Shown here piece by piece: positions 33,516-42,878 of a stretch of 64,000 nucleotides of DNA. The stretch comes from Roseibium sp. MMSF_3544. Its GTDB lineage: Bacteria; Pseudomonadota; Alphaproteobacteria; Rhizobiales; Stappiaceae. The stretch lies in NCBI RefSeq assembly GCF_030732845.1, contig NZ_JASHKA010000005.1, forward strand, positions 62,001-126,000, written 5' to 3'. Below the pieces are notes generated by a model. That model saw nothing but the letters and a program-made list of their open reading frames with translations, was not told the origin of the DNA and made no database searches. Positions within the stretch are counted from its first letter, which is position 1, and every line of letters begins with the position of its first letter. A program made the translations under genes and the position numbers.

Positions 33516-34781
33516 ATGCTGAAACAGCTGGAAGGATCTGCTGCTGTCGCCCAGGCCGTTGCACTCTGCCGTCCTGAAGTTGTCTGCGCCTATCCCATCA
33601 CACCGCAAACGCACATCGTCGAGGGTGTCGGTGAGCTGGTGAAGTCAGGCGAACTGACGAACTGCGAATACATCAATGTTGAGTCGGAGTTTGCGGCGCT
33701 CTCCGTTGCCATCGGAGCGTCCGCTGGCGGCGCACGCGCCTATACGGCCACGGCCAGCCAGGGACTGCTGTTCATGGCGGAAGCTGTCTATAACGCTTCA
33801 GGCCTTGGGTTGCCGATTGTGATGACGCTCGGCAACAGGGCGATCGGCGCACCGATCAACATCTGGAACGACCACACCGACGCCATGTCGATGAAGGACG
33901 CCGGATGGATTCAACTTTTTGCCGAAACCAATCAGGAAGCCGCCGATCTTCACATTCAGGCCTTTCGGCTTGCCGAAGAACTCAGTTGCCCGGTGATGGT
34001 CTGCATGGACGGCTTTATTCTGACGCACGCCTACGAACGGGTGGATATTCCCACACAGGAAGAGGTTGATGCGTTTTTGCCGCCTTACGAACCTGTGCAG
34101 GTTCTCGATCCGGCCGATCCCTATTCCATTGGGGCCATGGTCGGGCCGGAAGCTTTCACCGAAGTCCGGTATCTGGCGCATCGCAAGCAACTTCAAGCGC
34201 TGGACCTCATTCCCGAAATCGGCTCCATTTTCAAAGACGTCTTCGGACGCGATTCCGGCGGTCTCGTGCATCCTTATCGTACGGACGATGCGGAGACGAT
34301 CTTCGTCGCGATGGGCTCCGTCAATGGCACAATCAAGGATGTCGTTGACGCAGAACGCGAAAACGGGCGCAAGGTCGGATCCGTATCCATCTGCTCTTTC
34401 CGGCCGTTCCCCCTTGAAGAGTTGAGGCTCGCGCTTGAGGGCGCAAAGCGGATCGTCGTCGTGGAAAAGAGCCTTGCGCCAGGCCTTGGCGGTGTTCTTG
34501 CCTCCAACGTCCGCATGGCGCTCAGGGAAGCGCCGCATCCTGTTCACACGGTCATCGCCGGTCTTGGAGGGCGTCCCATCACGATGAAGGGCATCGCGGA
34601 GGTATTGCAGTCCGCCGAGGCCGGAACCTTGCCGGACGTGACCTTCCTCAGTCTCGAAAAGGCGGTTGTCGAACGGGAGGTCGCCCGTTCGGCGGACATG
34701 CGCCATTCAGGTCCGACAGCAGAAAGCATCTTGAAAGCGATCCAGAACCGGTCGGCACAAGAACGGAGCAATGTGTCATGA
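33516..34781 (+). CDS. 2-oxoacid:acceptor oxidoreductase, alpha subunit
   Basis: A 421-residue PorA-type subunit with the pyrimidine-binding TPP domain: AYPITPQTHIVEGV (about 23-36), NVESEFAALSVAIGASAGGARAYTATASQGL with the cofactor-activating glutamate, and a transketolase C-terminal-like domain starting at ETIFVAMGSVNGT. Alpha subunits of this short type occur in pyruvate, 2-oxoisovalerate, phenylglyoxylate and related enzymes. The substrate cannot be decided from sequence. A GGAGAG site precedes the ATG, and the gene overlaps the beta gene (ATGA). Confidence 0.9.
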   Translation: MLKQLEGSAAVAQAVALCRPEVVCAYPITPQTHIVEGVGELVKSGELTNCEYINVESEFAALSVAIGASAGGARAYTATASQGLLFMAEAVYNASGLGLPIVMTLGNRAIGAPINIWNDHTDAMSMKDAGWIQLFAETNQEAADLHIQAFRLAEELSCPVMVCMDGFILTHAYERVDIPTQEEVDAFLPPYEPVQVLDPADPYSIGAMVGPEAFTEVRYLAHRKQLQALDLIPEIGSIFKDVFGRDSGGLVHPYRTDDAETIFVAMGSVNGTIKDVVDAERENGRKVGSVSICSFRPFPLEELRLALEGAKRIVVVEKSLAPGLGGVLASNVRMALREAPHPVHTVIAGLGGRPITMKGIAEVLQSAEAGTLPDVTFLSLEKAVVEREVARSADMRHSGPTAESILKAIQNRSAQERSNVS

Positions 34782-35797
34782 GCGAAGAAACGGCACTCCA
34801 GCGGGTGAAGTTCTATCAGACAGGAACGCATACGGTCGGCAACCGCCTCATGGATGAGGAAGCGCGCAGCGTTCAGTCCTCCATCGATCGCTCCAATGCG
34901 ATCACGTCCGGACACCGCGCCTGTCAGGGGTGCGGGGAGGCGCTCGGCGCTCGCTTCGCACTTGATGCCGCCATGCGGTCTGCCGAGGGCAATCTTGTTG
35001 CCGTCAATGCCACAGGGTGTCTGGAGGTGTTCACGACACCTTATCCGGAAACGTCCTGGCAGGTTCCCTGGCTGCATTCGCTTTTCGGAAATGCTCCCGC
35101 TGTCGCAACTGGCGTTGCTGCGGCGATGCGGCGCAAGGGCCGGGCTGCGACGAAAGTGATTGCACAGGGCGGCGACGGCGGCACCACAGATATAGGTTTC
35201 GGATGCCTGTCTGGAATGTTCGAGCGCAACGATGACGTCTTGTACATCTGCTATGACAACCAAGCCTACATGAATACAGGCGTACAGCGTTCCTCTGCAA
35301 CGCCGCCTGCAGCCCGAACCGCGACGACACCGGCCGTGGGCGATGCCCCCGGCAATGTCTTCGGGACGGGCAAGAACATGCCGCTGATCGCCATGGCGCA
35401 TAACATTCCCTATGTCGCCACAGCGACGGTCGCCGACCTTCACGACCTGGAAGTGAAGGTCACGCGGGCGATGAGCATGTCGGGATCACGTTATATCCAC
35501 GTGCTCGTGACCTGTCCGCTCGGCTGGGGTTCGGCGACCAACCACACGATCCTGCTCGCGCGGCTTGCGGTGGAGAGTGGTCTGTTTCCGTTGTTCGAAG
35601 CGGAACATGGCGCGGTCGTGCGAACGCAGAAAATTCGCAGGAAAGTGCCGGTAGAGGATTACCTAAAACTGCAGAAACGTTTTGCCCATCTCTTCAAGAA
35701 GGGCGCTGAAGATACCGACCGGATCGCCGCGATCCAGCGCATGGCCGACGCGAACATCGACCGCTTTGATCTTCTCGGTGAAAGGACGGCACCATGA
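34778..35797 (+). CDS. 2-oxoacid:acceptor oxidoreductase, beta (TPP and 4Fe-4S) subunit
   Basis: A 339-residue PorB-type subunit. The TPP diphosphate/Mg site is GGDGGTTDIGFG followed by NQAYMNTG. Cysteines for the proximal 4Fe-4S cluster are visible as CQGC near residue 47, the C of NATGC, and the C of VTCPLGWG. RSSATPPAARTATTPAG-like sequence typical of PorB follows the TPP motif. Translational coupling to the alpha gene in front and to the flavoprotein gene behind (both ATGA) argues for a stoichiometric complex. Confidence 0.9.
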   Translation: MSEETALQRVKFYQTGTHTVGNRLMDEEARSVQSSIDRSNAITSGHRACQGCGEALGARFALDAAMRSAEGNLVAVNATGCLEVFTTPYPETSWQVPWLHSLFGNAPAVATGVAAAMRRKGRAATKVIAQGGDGGTTDIGFGCLSGMFERNDDVLYICYDNQAYMNTGVQRSSATPPAARTATTPAVGDAPGNVFGTGKNMPLIAMAHNIPYVATATVADLHDLEVKVTRAMSMSGSRYIHVLVTCPLGWGSATNHTILLARLAVESGLFPLFEAEHGAVVRTQKIRRKVPVEDYLKLQKRFAHLFKKGAEDTDRIAAIQRMADANIDRFDLLGERTAP

Positions 35798-37431
35798 CCC
35801 ACGAGCTGCCATTTGCCATCACGCTCGATCCCAGCACCAGTCTCGCAAACAAGACCGGATCATGGCGCACGGAACGGCCCGTTTATCTGGATCGTCTGCC
35901 ACCTTGCAACAATGCCTGCCCGGCCGGTGAGAACATCCAGAAATGGCTGTTTCACGCCGAAGAAGGCGATTATGAGCAGGCGTTTCAGGTCATCATGGAA
36001 GACAACCCCATGCCGGGTGTCATGGGTCGCGTTTGCTATCACACCTGCGAAACCGCCTGCAATCGCGGCCAACTCGACGAGCCGGTCGCGATCCACGCGA
36101 TCGAGCGTTTTCTCGGACGTATGGCATTCGAGAAGGGGTGGAAGCCGGTTATGTCCGCGCAAGACACCGGCAAGCGTGTGCTCGTTGTTGGCGCTGGTCC
36201 AAGTGGTTTGAGCGCCGCCTACCACCTGCGCCGTTTCGGTCATGACGTGACAATCCGCGAAGCCGGACCGATGGCAGGCGGCATGATGCGTTTCGGCATC
36301 CCGAAATACCGTTTGCCGCGCGACGTGCTGGACTACGAGATCCAGCGTATTCTCGATACGGGTGTCAAACTGGAACTCAACACGAAAGTGGAAGATATCG
36401 AGGCGGCGTTCGCGGATGAGGGCTTCGACGCGGTCTTTGTCGCTGTCGGTGCGCACCTGGCGAAACGGATTGATATTCCAGCACACGCAGCCGGCAAGAT
36501 CCTGGATGCGGTCAGCGTTCTGAAGGAAATGGAATCCGGCGGAGAGCCGCCAAAGCTCGGCCGCCGCGTCATTGTCTACGGCGGCGGAAACACCGCAATG
36601 GACGTCGCGCGCACAGCAAAACGTCTGGGTGTGGACGAATCCATGATCGTTTACCGCCGCTCGCGCAAGGAAATGCCGGCGCACGACTTCGAGGCGACTG
36701 AAGCGGAGGACGAGGGTGTCCTGATGCACTGGCTGCGCACGATCAAGGACATCGACGGGACCAGCGTGACGGTCGAGAAGATGGTGATCGACGAAAACGG
36801 ACGGCCGCAGCCAACCGGCGAGTTCGAGACCATTGAAGCCGACACGTTGATTCTTGCTCTCGGACAGGATGTCGACACTTCGTTCCTGGAAAAGGTCGAC
36901 GGCGTCGAGATCGCCAGGGATGGCGTCGTGACGGTCAACAAACAGATGATGACCGGGCGCAAGGGCCTGTTTGCCGGTGGCGACATGGTCCCGGCCGAAC
37001 GCACGGTGACCGTCGGCGTCGGGCATGGCAAGAAAGCCGCGAGAAACATCGATGCCTGGCTCTGCGGCGAAACCTATCAGGCGTCGCAAAAGCCCGAACT
37101 TGCGGCCTTCGAGAACATCAATCCCTGGTATTATGACGATGCTCCGCAAAGTAAGCAGGACCAGCTTGATCCGGTGCGTCGGCAGACCGGTTTTGAAGAG
37201 GTTCTGAAGGGTCTGACAGAAGACAACGCGCTCTACGAAGCACGCCGCTGCCTGTCTTGCGGCAACTGCTTTGAATGCGACAATTGTTACGGCATCTGCC
37301 CGGACAACGCGGTCGTCAAGCTTGGCCCGGGCAACCGGTTCGAGTTCAACTACGATTACTGCAAGGGTTGCGGCCTTTGCGCTCTTGAGTGTCCATGCGG
37401 CGCCATCAAGATGGTGAAAGAAGGCAGCTAG
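35794..37431 (+). CDS. GltD-like FAD/NAD(P) oxidoreductase fused to a 2x4Fe-4S ferredoxin domain
   Basis: A 545-residue electron-transfer subunit. An N-terminal GltD-type cluster domain has CNNACPAGENIQKW and CYHTCETACNRG. The central flavin domain has VVGAGPSGLSAAYHLRR near residue 130 and a second dinucleotide fold with VYGGGNTAMDVAR. FAGGDMVPAERTVTVGVGHGK closes it. The C-terminal 70 residues hold two ferredoxin-type clusters (CLSCGNCFECDNCYGICP and CKGCGLCALECPCG). It replaces the separate delta ferredoxin subunit of ordinary enzymes and should pass electrons to NAD(P), as PadH does in phenylglyoxylate dehydrogenase. It converges on the DMGDH-like gene with a 17-nt gap. Confidence 0.88.
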   Translation: MTHELPFAITLDPSTSLANKTGSWRTERPVYLDRLPPCNNACPAGENIQKWLFHAEEGDYEQAFQVIMEDNPMPGVMGRVCYHTCETACNRGQLDEPVAIHAIERFLGRMAFEKGWKPVMSAQDTGKRVLVVGAGPSGLSAAYHLRRFGHDVTIREAGPMAGGMMRFGIPKYRLPRDVLDYEIQRILDTGVKLELNTKVEDIEAAFADEGFDAVFVAVGAHLAKRIDIPAHAAGKILDAVSVLKEMESGGEPPKLGRRVIVYGGGNTAMDVARTAKRLGVDESMIVYRRSRKEMPAHDFEATEAEDEGVLMHWLRTIKDIDGTSVTVEKMVIDENGRPQPTGEFETIEADTLILALGQDVDTSFLEKVDGVEIARDGVVTVNKQMMTGRKGLFAGGDMVPAERTVTVGVGHGKKAARNIDAWLCGETYQASQKPELAAFENINPWYYDDAPQSKQDQLDPVRRQTGFEEVLKGLTEDNALYEARRCLSCGNCFECDNCYGICPDNAVVKLGPGNRFEFNYDYCKGCGLCALECPCGAIKMVKEGS

Positions 37432-37448
37432 AGCCTTTGCACGGGGCG

Positions 37449-39884
37449 TCAGCTTCGCATGCGAACATGGTCCGGATCGTAGGGAGACGGGCGGATGACC
37501 GTTGCGGCAATCCGCTCGCCGCAAAGATCTACTTCCATCATCGTCCCCTCGACTGAACGCTCAGGGTCGACAAAGGCGTAGGCGAGGTTCAGTCCGACCC
37601 TGTGTCCCCAGTCCCCGGAGGTAACCGTCCCGACAACCTCGTCGGCTGCCATCACGGACGCGCCACCATGTGCAGGCGCGCTGTTTGTCTCCAGGCTGAG
37701 CGTAACCATTTTCCTGGTCGCACCCTTGCTGACAAGATCCTCAAGTGAAGGCTTGCCGACAAAGTCATCCTTGGAAAGCTTCACAAACCGGTCAAGGCCG
37801 GTCTCAAAGGGATCGAATTCGGTCAACAGGTCCGCCTTCCAATGGAAAAATCCTTTTTCCATTCGCATGGATTCCACCGCGCGTGCGCCAAAGAGCGACA
37901 GACCGAATGGGTCCCCGGCTTTCCGAAGAGCAAGATAGGCAGCGTAGAGCGAGGCATTCGGCACGTGGATCTCGTAAGCCAGTTCCCCGGAAAAACTCAC
38001 CGACATGACGGTCGCTGGTGCAAAGCCGACAAAACACTCCCGCACGCTCAGCCAGGGAAATGCCTCCTTCGACCAGTCGCCTCGTGCGCAGGCCGAAAGG
38101 ACCTTGCGCGCATTCGGTCCTGCAAGCACCAGGATCGTCTGCTCGTTTGTGAGGCTTTTGATCTGAACATCTTCGCCCTCGCGAAGGTGTTGTGACAGCC
38201 AATCCATATCGTGGAATTCGCTGGCCGCTGCCGATCCGTACCAGATGCGCTCCGGGCCTCTGTCCGTTTTCGGCAGGTTGGCGATGGTCGCCTCGCATTT
38301 GATCCGGCCATGATGATTGAGCAGATAGGTAAGGCCCACGCGGCCTTCGCGCCTTGGTAGCGTTCCGCAAACCAGTCGGTCCAGAAAAACGTGACGGTCT
38401 GCACCGGTAATTTCAAACCTGTTGAAGCCGTTGACTTCGCACAGGCCAACATTGTCGCGAACGTTTAGGACTTCTTTCTGGATAACGTCGAAGGCCTCGT
38501 CGAAACTGAAGCTCAGGGACGGGTGGAAGTCTTTGTGCGGTTTGATGTAATCAACGCGCTCCCATCCGTTTACGACCGTGAATTCCGCGCCTTCTGCTTC
38601 CAGAACCGGCGTGAGCGGCGTGGTCTTGGCCGGGCGCCCGGCAGGCCGGTGCTCATGCGGAAAGTGGAAGCGGAATTCGTTCTGATAGTCCTCGATCGCC
38701 TTCAGGGACGTAAGTTCGACATTGGCGTGGCCGGTGAACCGGCGCGGATCAAGGCACCAGGTGTCGTAGCAGGCTTCTCCGTGGACGATCTGCTGGGCAA
38801 GTAGCCAGCCATGACCGCCACCTTCTCCGAGCCCGGCACGCAGGCCGATGATGCAGAAAGCGTTGCGTTTGCCGGGGATCGGGCCGACAAGCGGAGCGCC
38901 ATCGATTGTGTAGGTAATCGGCCCGTTTATGACCGATCTGATGCCCGCTTCCATGAGCGCCGGCATGCGTTCGAATGCACCTTGCAATACGTCCATGATG
39001 CGGTCGAGGTCGTCCGGGCAGAGCGCATTGACGAAGTTTGGGTCAATCCCGTCCATCCCCCAGGTCTTGCACCCCTGTTCATAAAATCCGAGAAGCAGCC
39101 CGTTTTTCTCCTGGCGGCAATAGTAGTCGCTGATCGGGCATCTGATCAGCGGCATCCGATGGCCTGCTGAAACGATCTCCGGAATGTCCTCCGTCAGGAA
39201 GTACTGATGCTCCATTGAAGCCACCGGATGATGGACGTCCATCATTGCAGCAACTTCGTTGACACGGTAACCGCACGCGTTCACGACGATGTCGCAGTCG
39301 ATATCTCCCTGTTCGGTGTGCACTGTCCAGGTGTCGTCGGCATGTTGGGTGAGGTCGGTGACTGGCGTGTTCCGGTAGATTTGTGCGCCGGCTTTCCGCG
39401 CGTGATAGGCGAGGGCCTGGCACAATTGCGCCGGATCGATATCGCCGTCGAGCGGATCCCACAGTCCACCCAGCAGATTGCCTGTCGAGACGAGCGGATG
39501 ACGACGAGCGCATTCGTCCGCGTCAATAACCTCAAAGTGGACATCCATTCCGCGGGCCATTGAGGCGAAATGCCGATAGCCCTGCAACTGGGCTTCAGTG
39601 TTGGCAAGCCGGATCCCGCCGTCGCCATGGTGATAATTGATCGGATACTCAGGATTTTCGGCAAGTTCCTTGTAAAGCCTGATGGAGTGGGTCTTCAGCC
39701 CCACCATGGTCTGGTTCATACCAAAATTGGTGACCTGTGCGGCCGAATGCCAGGTTGTACCGCTGGTGAGTTCGTTGCGTTCAACCAAAACCACATCGTT
39801 CCATCCTTCACGTGTAAGGTGGAAGAGTGTTGAGCAGCCGGCGATGCCGCCGCCGATGACGACAACCTTGGTGCGCGATTTCAT
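37449..39884 (-). CDS. Dimethylglycine/sarcosine dehydrogenase-like flavoprotein with GcvT domain
   Basis: An 811-residue two-part enzyme. The N-terminal half is a D-amino-acid-oxidase-type flavin domain (VVVIGGGIAGCSTLFHL at the start, ERNELTSGTTWHSAAQ with the histidine that carries covalent FAD in relatives). The C-terminal half is an aminomethyltransferase-like tetrahydrofolate domain (about 430-800; ACRGDWSKEAFPWLS, VSFSGELAYEIHVP, RMEKGFFHWKADL). Such enzymes oxidatively demethylate dimethylglycine, sarcosine or related amines and hand the one-carbon unit to folate. I take the ATG at 39884, which has a CGGAG site and begins with the flavin fold. It is divergent from mttB. Confidence 0.85.
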   Translation of the reverse strand: MKSRTKVVVIGGGIAGCSTLFHLTREGWNDVVLVERNELTSGTTWHSAAQVTNFGMNQTMVGLKTHSIRLYKELAENPEYPINYHHGDGGIRLANTEAQLQGYRHFASMARGMDVHFEVIDADECARRHPLVSTGNLLGGLWDPLDGDIDPAQLCQALAYHARKAGAQIYRNTPVTDLTQHADDTWTVHTEQGDIDCDIVVNACGYRVNEVAAMMDVHHPVASMEHQYFLTEDIPEIVSAGHRMPLIRCPISDYYCRQEKNGLLLGFYEQGCKTWGMDGIDPNFVNALCPDDLDRIMDVLQGAFERMPALMEAGIRSVINGPITYTIDGAPLVGPIPGKRNAFCIIGLRAGLGEGGGHGWLLAQQIVHGEACYDTWCLDPRRFTGHANVELTSLKAIEDYQNEFRFHFPHEHRPAGRPAKTTPLTPVLEAEGAEFTVVNGWERVDYIKPHKDFHPSLSFSFDEAFDVIQKEVLNVRDNVGLCEVNGFNRFEITGADRHVFLDRLVCGTLPRREGRVGLTYLLNHHGRIKCEATIANLPKTDRGPERIWYGSAAASEFHDMDWLSQHLREGEDVQIKSLTNEQTILVLAGPNARKVLSACARGDWSKEAFPWLSVRECFVGFAPATVMSVSFSGELAYEIHVPNASLYAAYLALRKAGDPFGLSLFGARAVESMRMEKGFFHWKADLLTEFDPFETGLDRFVKLSKDDFVGKPSLEDLVSKGATRKMVTLSLETNSAPAHGGASVMAADEVVGTVTSGDWGHRVGLNLAYAFVDPERSVEGTMMEVDLCGERIAATVIRPSPYDPDHVRMRS

Positions 39885-39994
39885 ATGGGTGACTCCGGGG
39901 CCATGTTGAAATCGCATAGAGCAGCAGCGTATCGTAGCCGACAATACGGCGAGTGATAATTTCGAAAAATTGAGAATTTAGCGCGAATAAAACA

Positions 39995-40010
39995 GAATTA
40001 GTTCCAATTC
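39995..40010. promoter_or_regulatory. Imperfect palindrome between the DMGDH-like gene and mttB
   Basis: GAATTAGTTCCAATTC is an imperfect 16-bp dyad located near the middle of the 187-nt divergent promoter region. Its AT-rich setting and position would suit a regulator such as the LysR protein encoded nearby. This is a pattern-based suggestion only. Confidence 0.3.
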
Positions 40011-40071
40011 GGTTGCGCAGCCACAGCGGATCTTTTTGATAGGCGTATCAACGCAATCTGGAGGAACGCAA

Positions 40072-41589
40072 ATGGCTGGAGGCCGGACGAAAAGGGGAGG
40101 CCGCAAGGAACGCTTGGCGCTACGGGCTGCCAAGCCATTGGTCGACCCGTGTCCGCCAGGCCAGTCGGGCGGACGGTACCGACCGCTCGAAGACGAAGAC
40201 TTGAGGCAGATCTATCAGACAGCCTTGGATTTGCTGGCGAAACTGGGCATGGGCGAGGTGCCGGACCGGCTCAAGGAAGATCTGCTGGCGGCTGGAGCCA
40301 CGGAGACAGACAATGATCGCCTGCTATTTCCGGAAGATCTTGTTCGGTCCGCAATCGATGGTGCCGCAAAGACATTCACATTCCATGGACGCGACGATTC
40401 GCGATCGATCGTGGTCGGTGGAGACAGGGTGTATTTCGGGACTGGCGGCGCGGCTGTTCAGACGCTCGATATGGAAAGCGGTTTGTATCGGCCTTCCACC
40501 CTCGAAGACCTCCACAATTTCACCCGTGTCCAGGACGTTCTGCAAAATGTCAGCTGGTTTACACGCTGTTGCGTTGCCACTGATGTGGAAGACGTCTTCG
40601 ATCTCGACGTTAACACCGTCTACGCCCTTTTGAAGAACACGACAAAACCGGTCGCAACGTCCTTCACGCTTCCAGAACATGTTGGTCCGATCGTGGACAT
40701 GCTGGATATCGCCGCCGGCGGGCCGGGGGCGTTCGCAAAACGTCCGTTCTTAAAAGCCCATATCAGTCCCGTCATTTCACCGCTGCGCTATGGAGAAGAC
40801 GCCGTTGGCGTCGTTTATGAATGCATCCGGCACAATATTCCGATGTCGTGCATCACAGCTGCCCAGGCTGGTGCGACTGCGCCGGCGACGTTGGCCGGTT
40901 TCCTTGCACAATCGCTGGCGGAGACACTGGCGAGCCTGGTGATGGTTCATGCCATTCAGCCCGGCTTTCCGATGATCTTCTCAAACTGGCCGCTGGTCAT
41001 TGATCTCAGAACGGGCGCGTTTTCCGGCGGCGGTGGTGAAACCGCTGTTCTCAATGCAGCCTCGGCGCAATTGACCAACTGGCTGGGGCTGCCTTCCGGC
41101 GTCGCGTCTTCGATGACGGACGCCAAGGCGATCGATGCGCAAGCCGGTGTCGAAAAAGGCGTGACCTCGCTGGCAGCTGCCCTTGCTGGTGGCAACCTGA
41201 TCTATGAAAGCTCCGGTATGACCGCGTCGCTATTGGGCGCCAGTTTTGAAGCCTTCGTGCTTGATGACGAAATGCACTCCATGACTTACCGGGCGCTGCG
41301 CGGTGTTGAAGTTTCTCCTGAAAGCCTGGCCTTTGACGCAATCTGTGAAGCGGTTTTGGGGGAAGGACACTTCCTGGGTGGCCAGAACACCTATCAGGCG
41401 ATGGAGCGTGACTATTTCTATCCTTCGCTGGCAGACAGGGACGAACCGAGGACCTGGGCGCAAAACGGTGCGCAGGATGCTTGGACAAGGGCACGCTCTC
41501 GCGCTGCGGAGATCCTTGCCGGTCATCACCCGGCCTACCTGACCGCGGAACAGGATCAGCGCATCCGGGAGAAGTTCAAAATATTTTAG
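40072..41589 (+). CDS. Trimethylamine methyltransferase (MttB) family protein, non-pyrrolysine
   Basis: A 505-residue MttB-family corrinoid methyltransferase homologue. Family blocks include LEDLHNFTRVQDVL, KPVATSFTLPEH, HISPVISPLRYGEDAV, PMSCITAAQAGATAPATLAGFLAQSLAE, and AGVEKGVTSLAAALAGGNLIYESSGM. The frame has no internal amber codon, so it is a non-pyrrolysine member like the glycine betaine methyltransferase MtgB. The start follows a perfect GGAGG site. Its basic, glycine-rich N-terminus (GGRTKRGGRKER) is hydrophilic. A corrinoid protein and its activator, which known systems need, are not encoded nearby, so the methyl acceptor is unknown. Confidence 0.88.
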   Translation: MAGGRTKRGGRKERLALRAAKPLVDPCPPGQSGGRYRPLEDEDLRQIYQTALDLLAKLGMGEVPDRLKEDLLAAGATETDNDRLLFPEDLVRSAIDGAAKTFTFHGRDDSRSIVVGGDRVYFGTGGAAVQTLDMESGLYRPSTLEDLHNFTRVQDVLQNVSWFTRCCVATDVEDVFDLDVNTVYALLKNTTKPVATSFTLPEHVGPIVDMLDIAAGGPGAFAKRPFLKAHISPVISPLRYGEDAVGVVYECIRHNIPMSCITAAQAGATAPATLAGFLAQSLAETLASLVMVHAIQPGFPMIFSNWPLVIDLRTGAFSGGGGETAVLNAASAQLTNWLGLPSGVASSMTDAKAIDAQAGVEKGVTSLAAALAGGNLIYESSGMTASLLGASFEAFVLDDEMHSMTYRALRGVEVSPESLAFDAICEAVLGEGHFLGGQNTYQAMERDYFYPSLADRDEPRTWAQNGAQDAWTRARSRAAEILAGHHPAYLTAEQDQRIREKFKIF

Positions 41590-41612
41590 AAGAAAGCAGA
41601 TAAAACAACGAA

Positions 41613-42587
41613 TTAGTCGATTAACTTGAAGCTGTCTGTTAGCCACGAATTTGATCGATGAAACGGCGCGATGACAGTTTCCAGGATGAGGTTTCTGATC
41701 GTTGTGTCGACAAGATCCAGAACGGAGCGCGAGCAGTCCGTATTTGCCAACAGCGCCAGCGTGCGCGCAAATCCTTTTCCGGGAAACCGGTGCATGTCGA
41801 CATCTGAATGGAACCGCCGGGCCCGCGAGAACAGTAGCGGGGTTGTGATCGTCCAGCCTGTTCCGGCAGCCACCATGGCCAATAGGGTCTGATTGTTTCC
41901 GCATTCGAAGCGATGCGGCTGGGTAATGTCCATCCGTCTCAACTGAGCCTCGATCTGCCTGGCAATAAAGAGGTTGCTGGAAAACCGCAGAAACGGGAGA
42001 TCCGCGCCGCCGCTGACGATTTCCCGGGGCGATCGGTCGACGTTTTTGGGGCAGACCAGAACAAAGGGATCGCGCAGGAGCGGCCGGTCGATGAAGTCCC
42101 GGGTCCGTTCAGTCGACTCTGCTGCAATTCCGATATCCAGCTGACGGTTGCGCAGCATTTGAACGATCGTATGGCTGAAATCCGTATGATAGAGAAAGTC
42201 GCAATTGGGCATGGTTTCAAAGAGGCTGACTGCTAGTGCGGGGATTATGTCGCTGTCGAAATCCTCGATTGTCCCAACCCGCAGGTAACTTGCCTCCGAC
42301 ATGTTTCCTGCTGCGGCTTCGGATTTGGCTTTGCGAAGGTCATGCAGGGCATTGTCGATATTGCGAAGAAAGATCTTTCCTTTCGGCGTCAGAACAAGCG
42401 GACGTCGGGAGTGATCAAATAGCTCGACGCGAAGCGTCTCCTCAAGGCTGCGCAGGTGGTGTGAAACGGTGCTTGCCGACAAACCGGTCTCTGAGGCGAC
42501 CGCCTGGAGCGATCCTCTTTGGGCGCACAACTGGAACAGTTCCAGTCCCTTGAGACTGAGGTCCTTGATGTCAGTGTGTTGGGGCAT
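41613..42587 (-). CDS. LysR-family transcriptional regulator
   Basis: A 324-residue LysR regulator with an N-terminal winged helix (GLELFQLCAQRGSLQAVASETGLSASTVSHHLRSLEETLRVELFDHSRRPLVLTPKG, residues 13-70) and a periplasmic-binding-type effector domain. The HTH uses SHHLRSLE rather than the common S-xx-IxxLE wording. It converges on mttB with a 23-nt gap and is divergent from the ABC binding-protein gene, so it probably controls the methylated-amine genes. Effector unknown. Confidence 0.9.
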   Translation of the reverse strand: MPQHTDIKDLSLKGLELFQLCAQRGSLQAVASETGLSASTVSHHLRSLEETLRVELFDHSRRPLVLTPKGKIFLRNIDNALHDLRKAKSEAAAGNMSEASYLRVGTIEDFDSDIIPALAVSLFETMPNCDFLYHTDFSHTIVQMLRNRQLDIGIAAESTERTRDFIDRPLLRDPFVLVCPKNVDRSPREIVSGGADLPFLRFSSNLFIARQIEAQLRRMDITQPHRFECGNNQTLLAMVAAGTGWTITTPLLFSRARRFHSDVDMHRFPGKGFARTLALLANTDCSRSVLDLVDTTIRNLILETVIAPFHRSNSWLTDSFKLID

Positions 42588-42878
42588 GGATCTACCGCAA
42601 ATATTTCATTGCAAAAATTTAAGCTGATTTTTTCAAATTAATACTGCTATCTTTTCAAAAAACCGAGTTGACCCTGTATATGTTGGACATTGTGTGGAAG
42701 CGTTGCCGCAAGAAAAACAAGGGCTCCGGACAATCAAAATCACGTGCGGGAGGCACGCACCCAGACCTACTTCACAAAACAAGTTCGTTCTTCGGATGAT
42801 CCGGTCCATAATGTTGGACATCCTCGAGTGATACGAAAAGAACGAAACTAGTTTCATTTGCCGAAAGGGGAGAAAAAT

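Noticed and set aside
35860..37524. A 554-codon open frame on the minus strand opposite the GltD-like gene
   Set aside because: The plus strand encodes a complete flavoprotein with cluster cysteines and dinucleotide motifs. The minus frame has no recognisable motif and is a by-product of GC-rich codon bias.
40072..41589. Possible pyrrolysine (amber) codon in the MttB homologue
   Set aside because: The frame is open from start to the natural stop with no internal TAG, so it is a non-pyrrolysine member.
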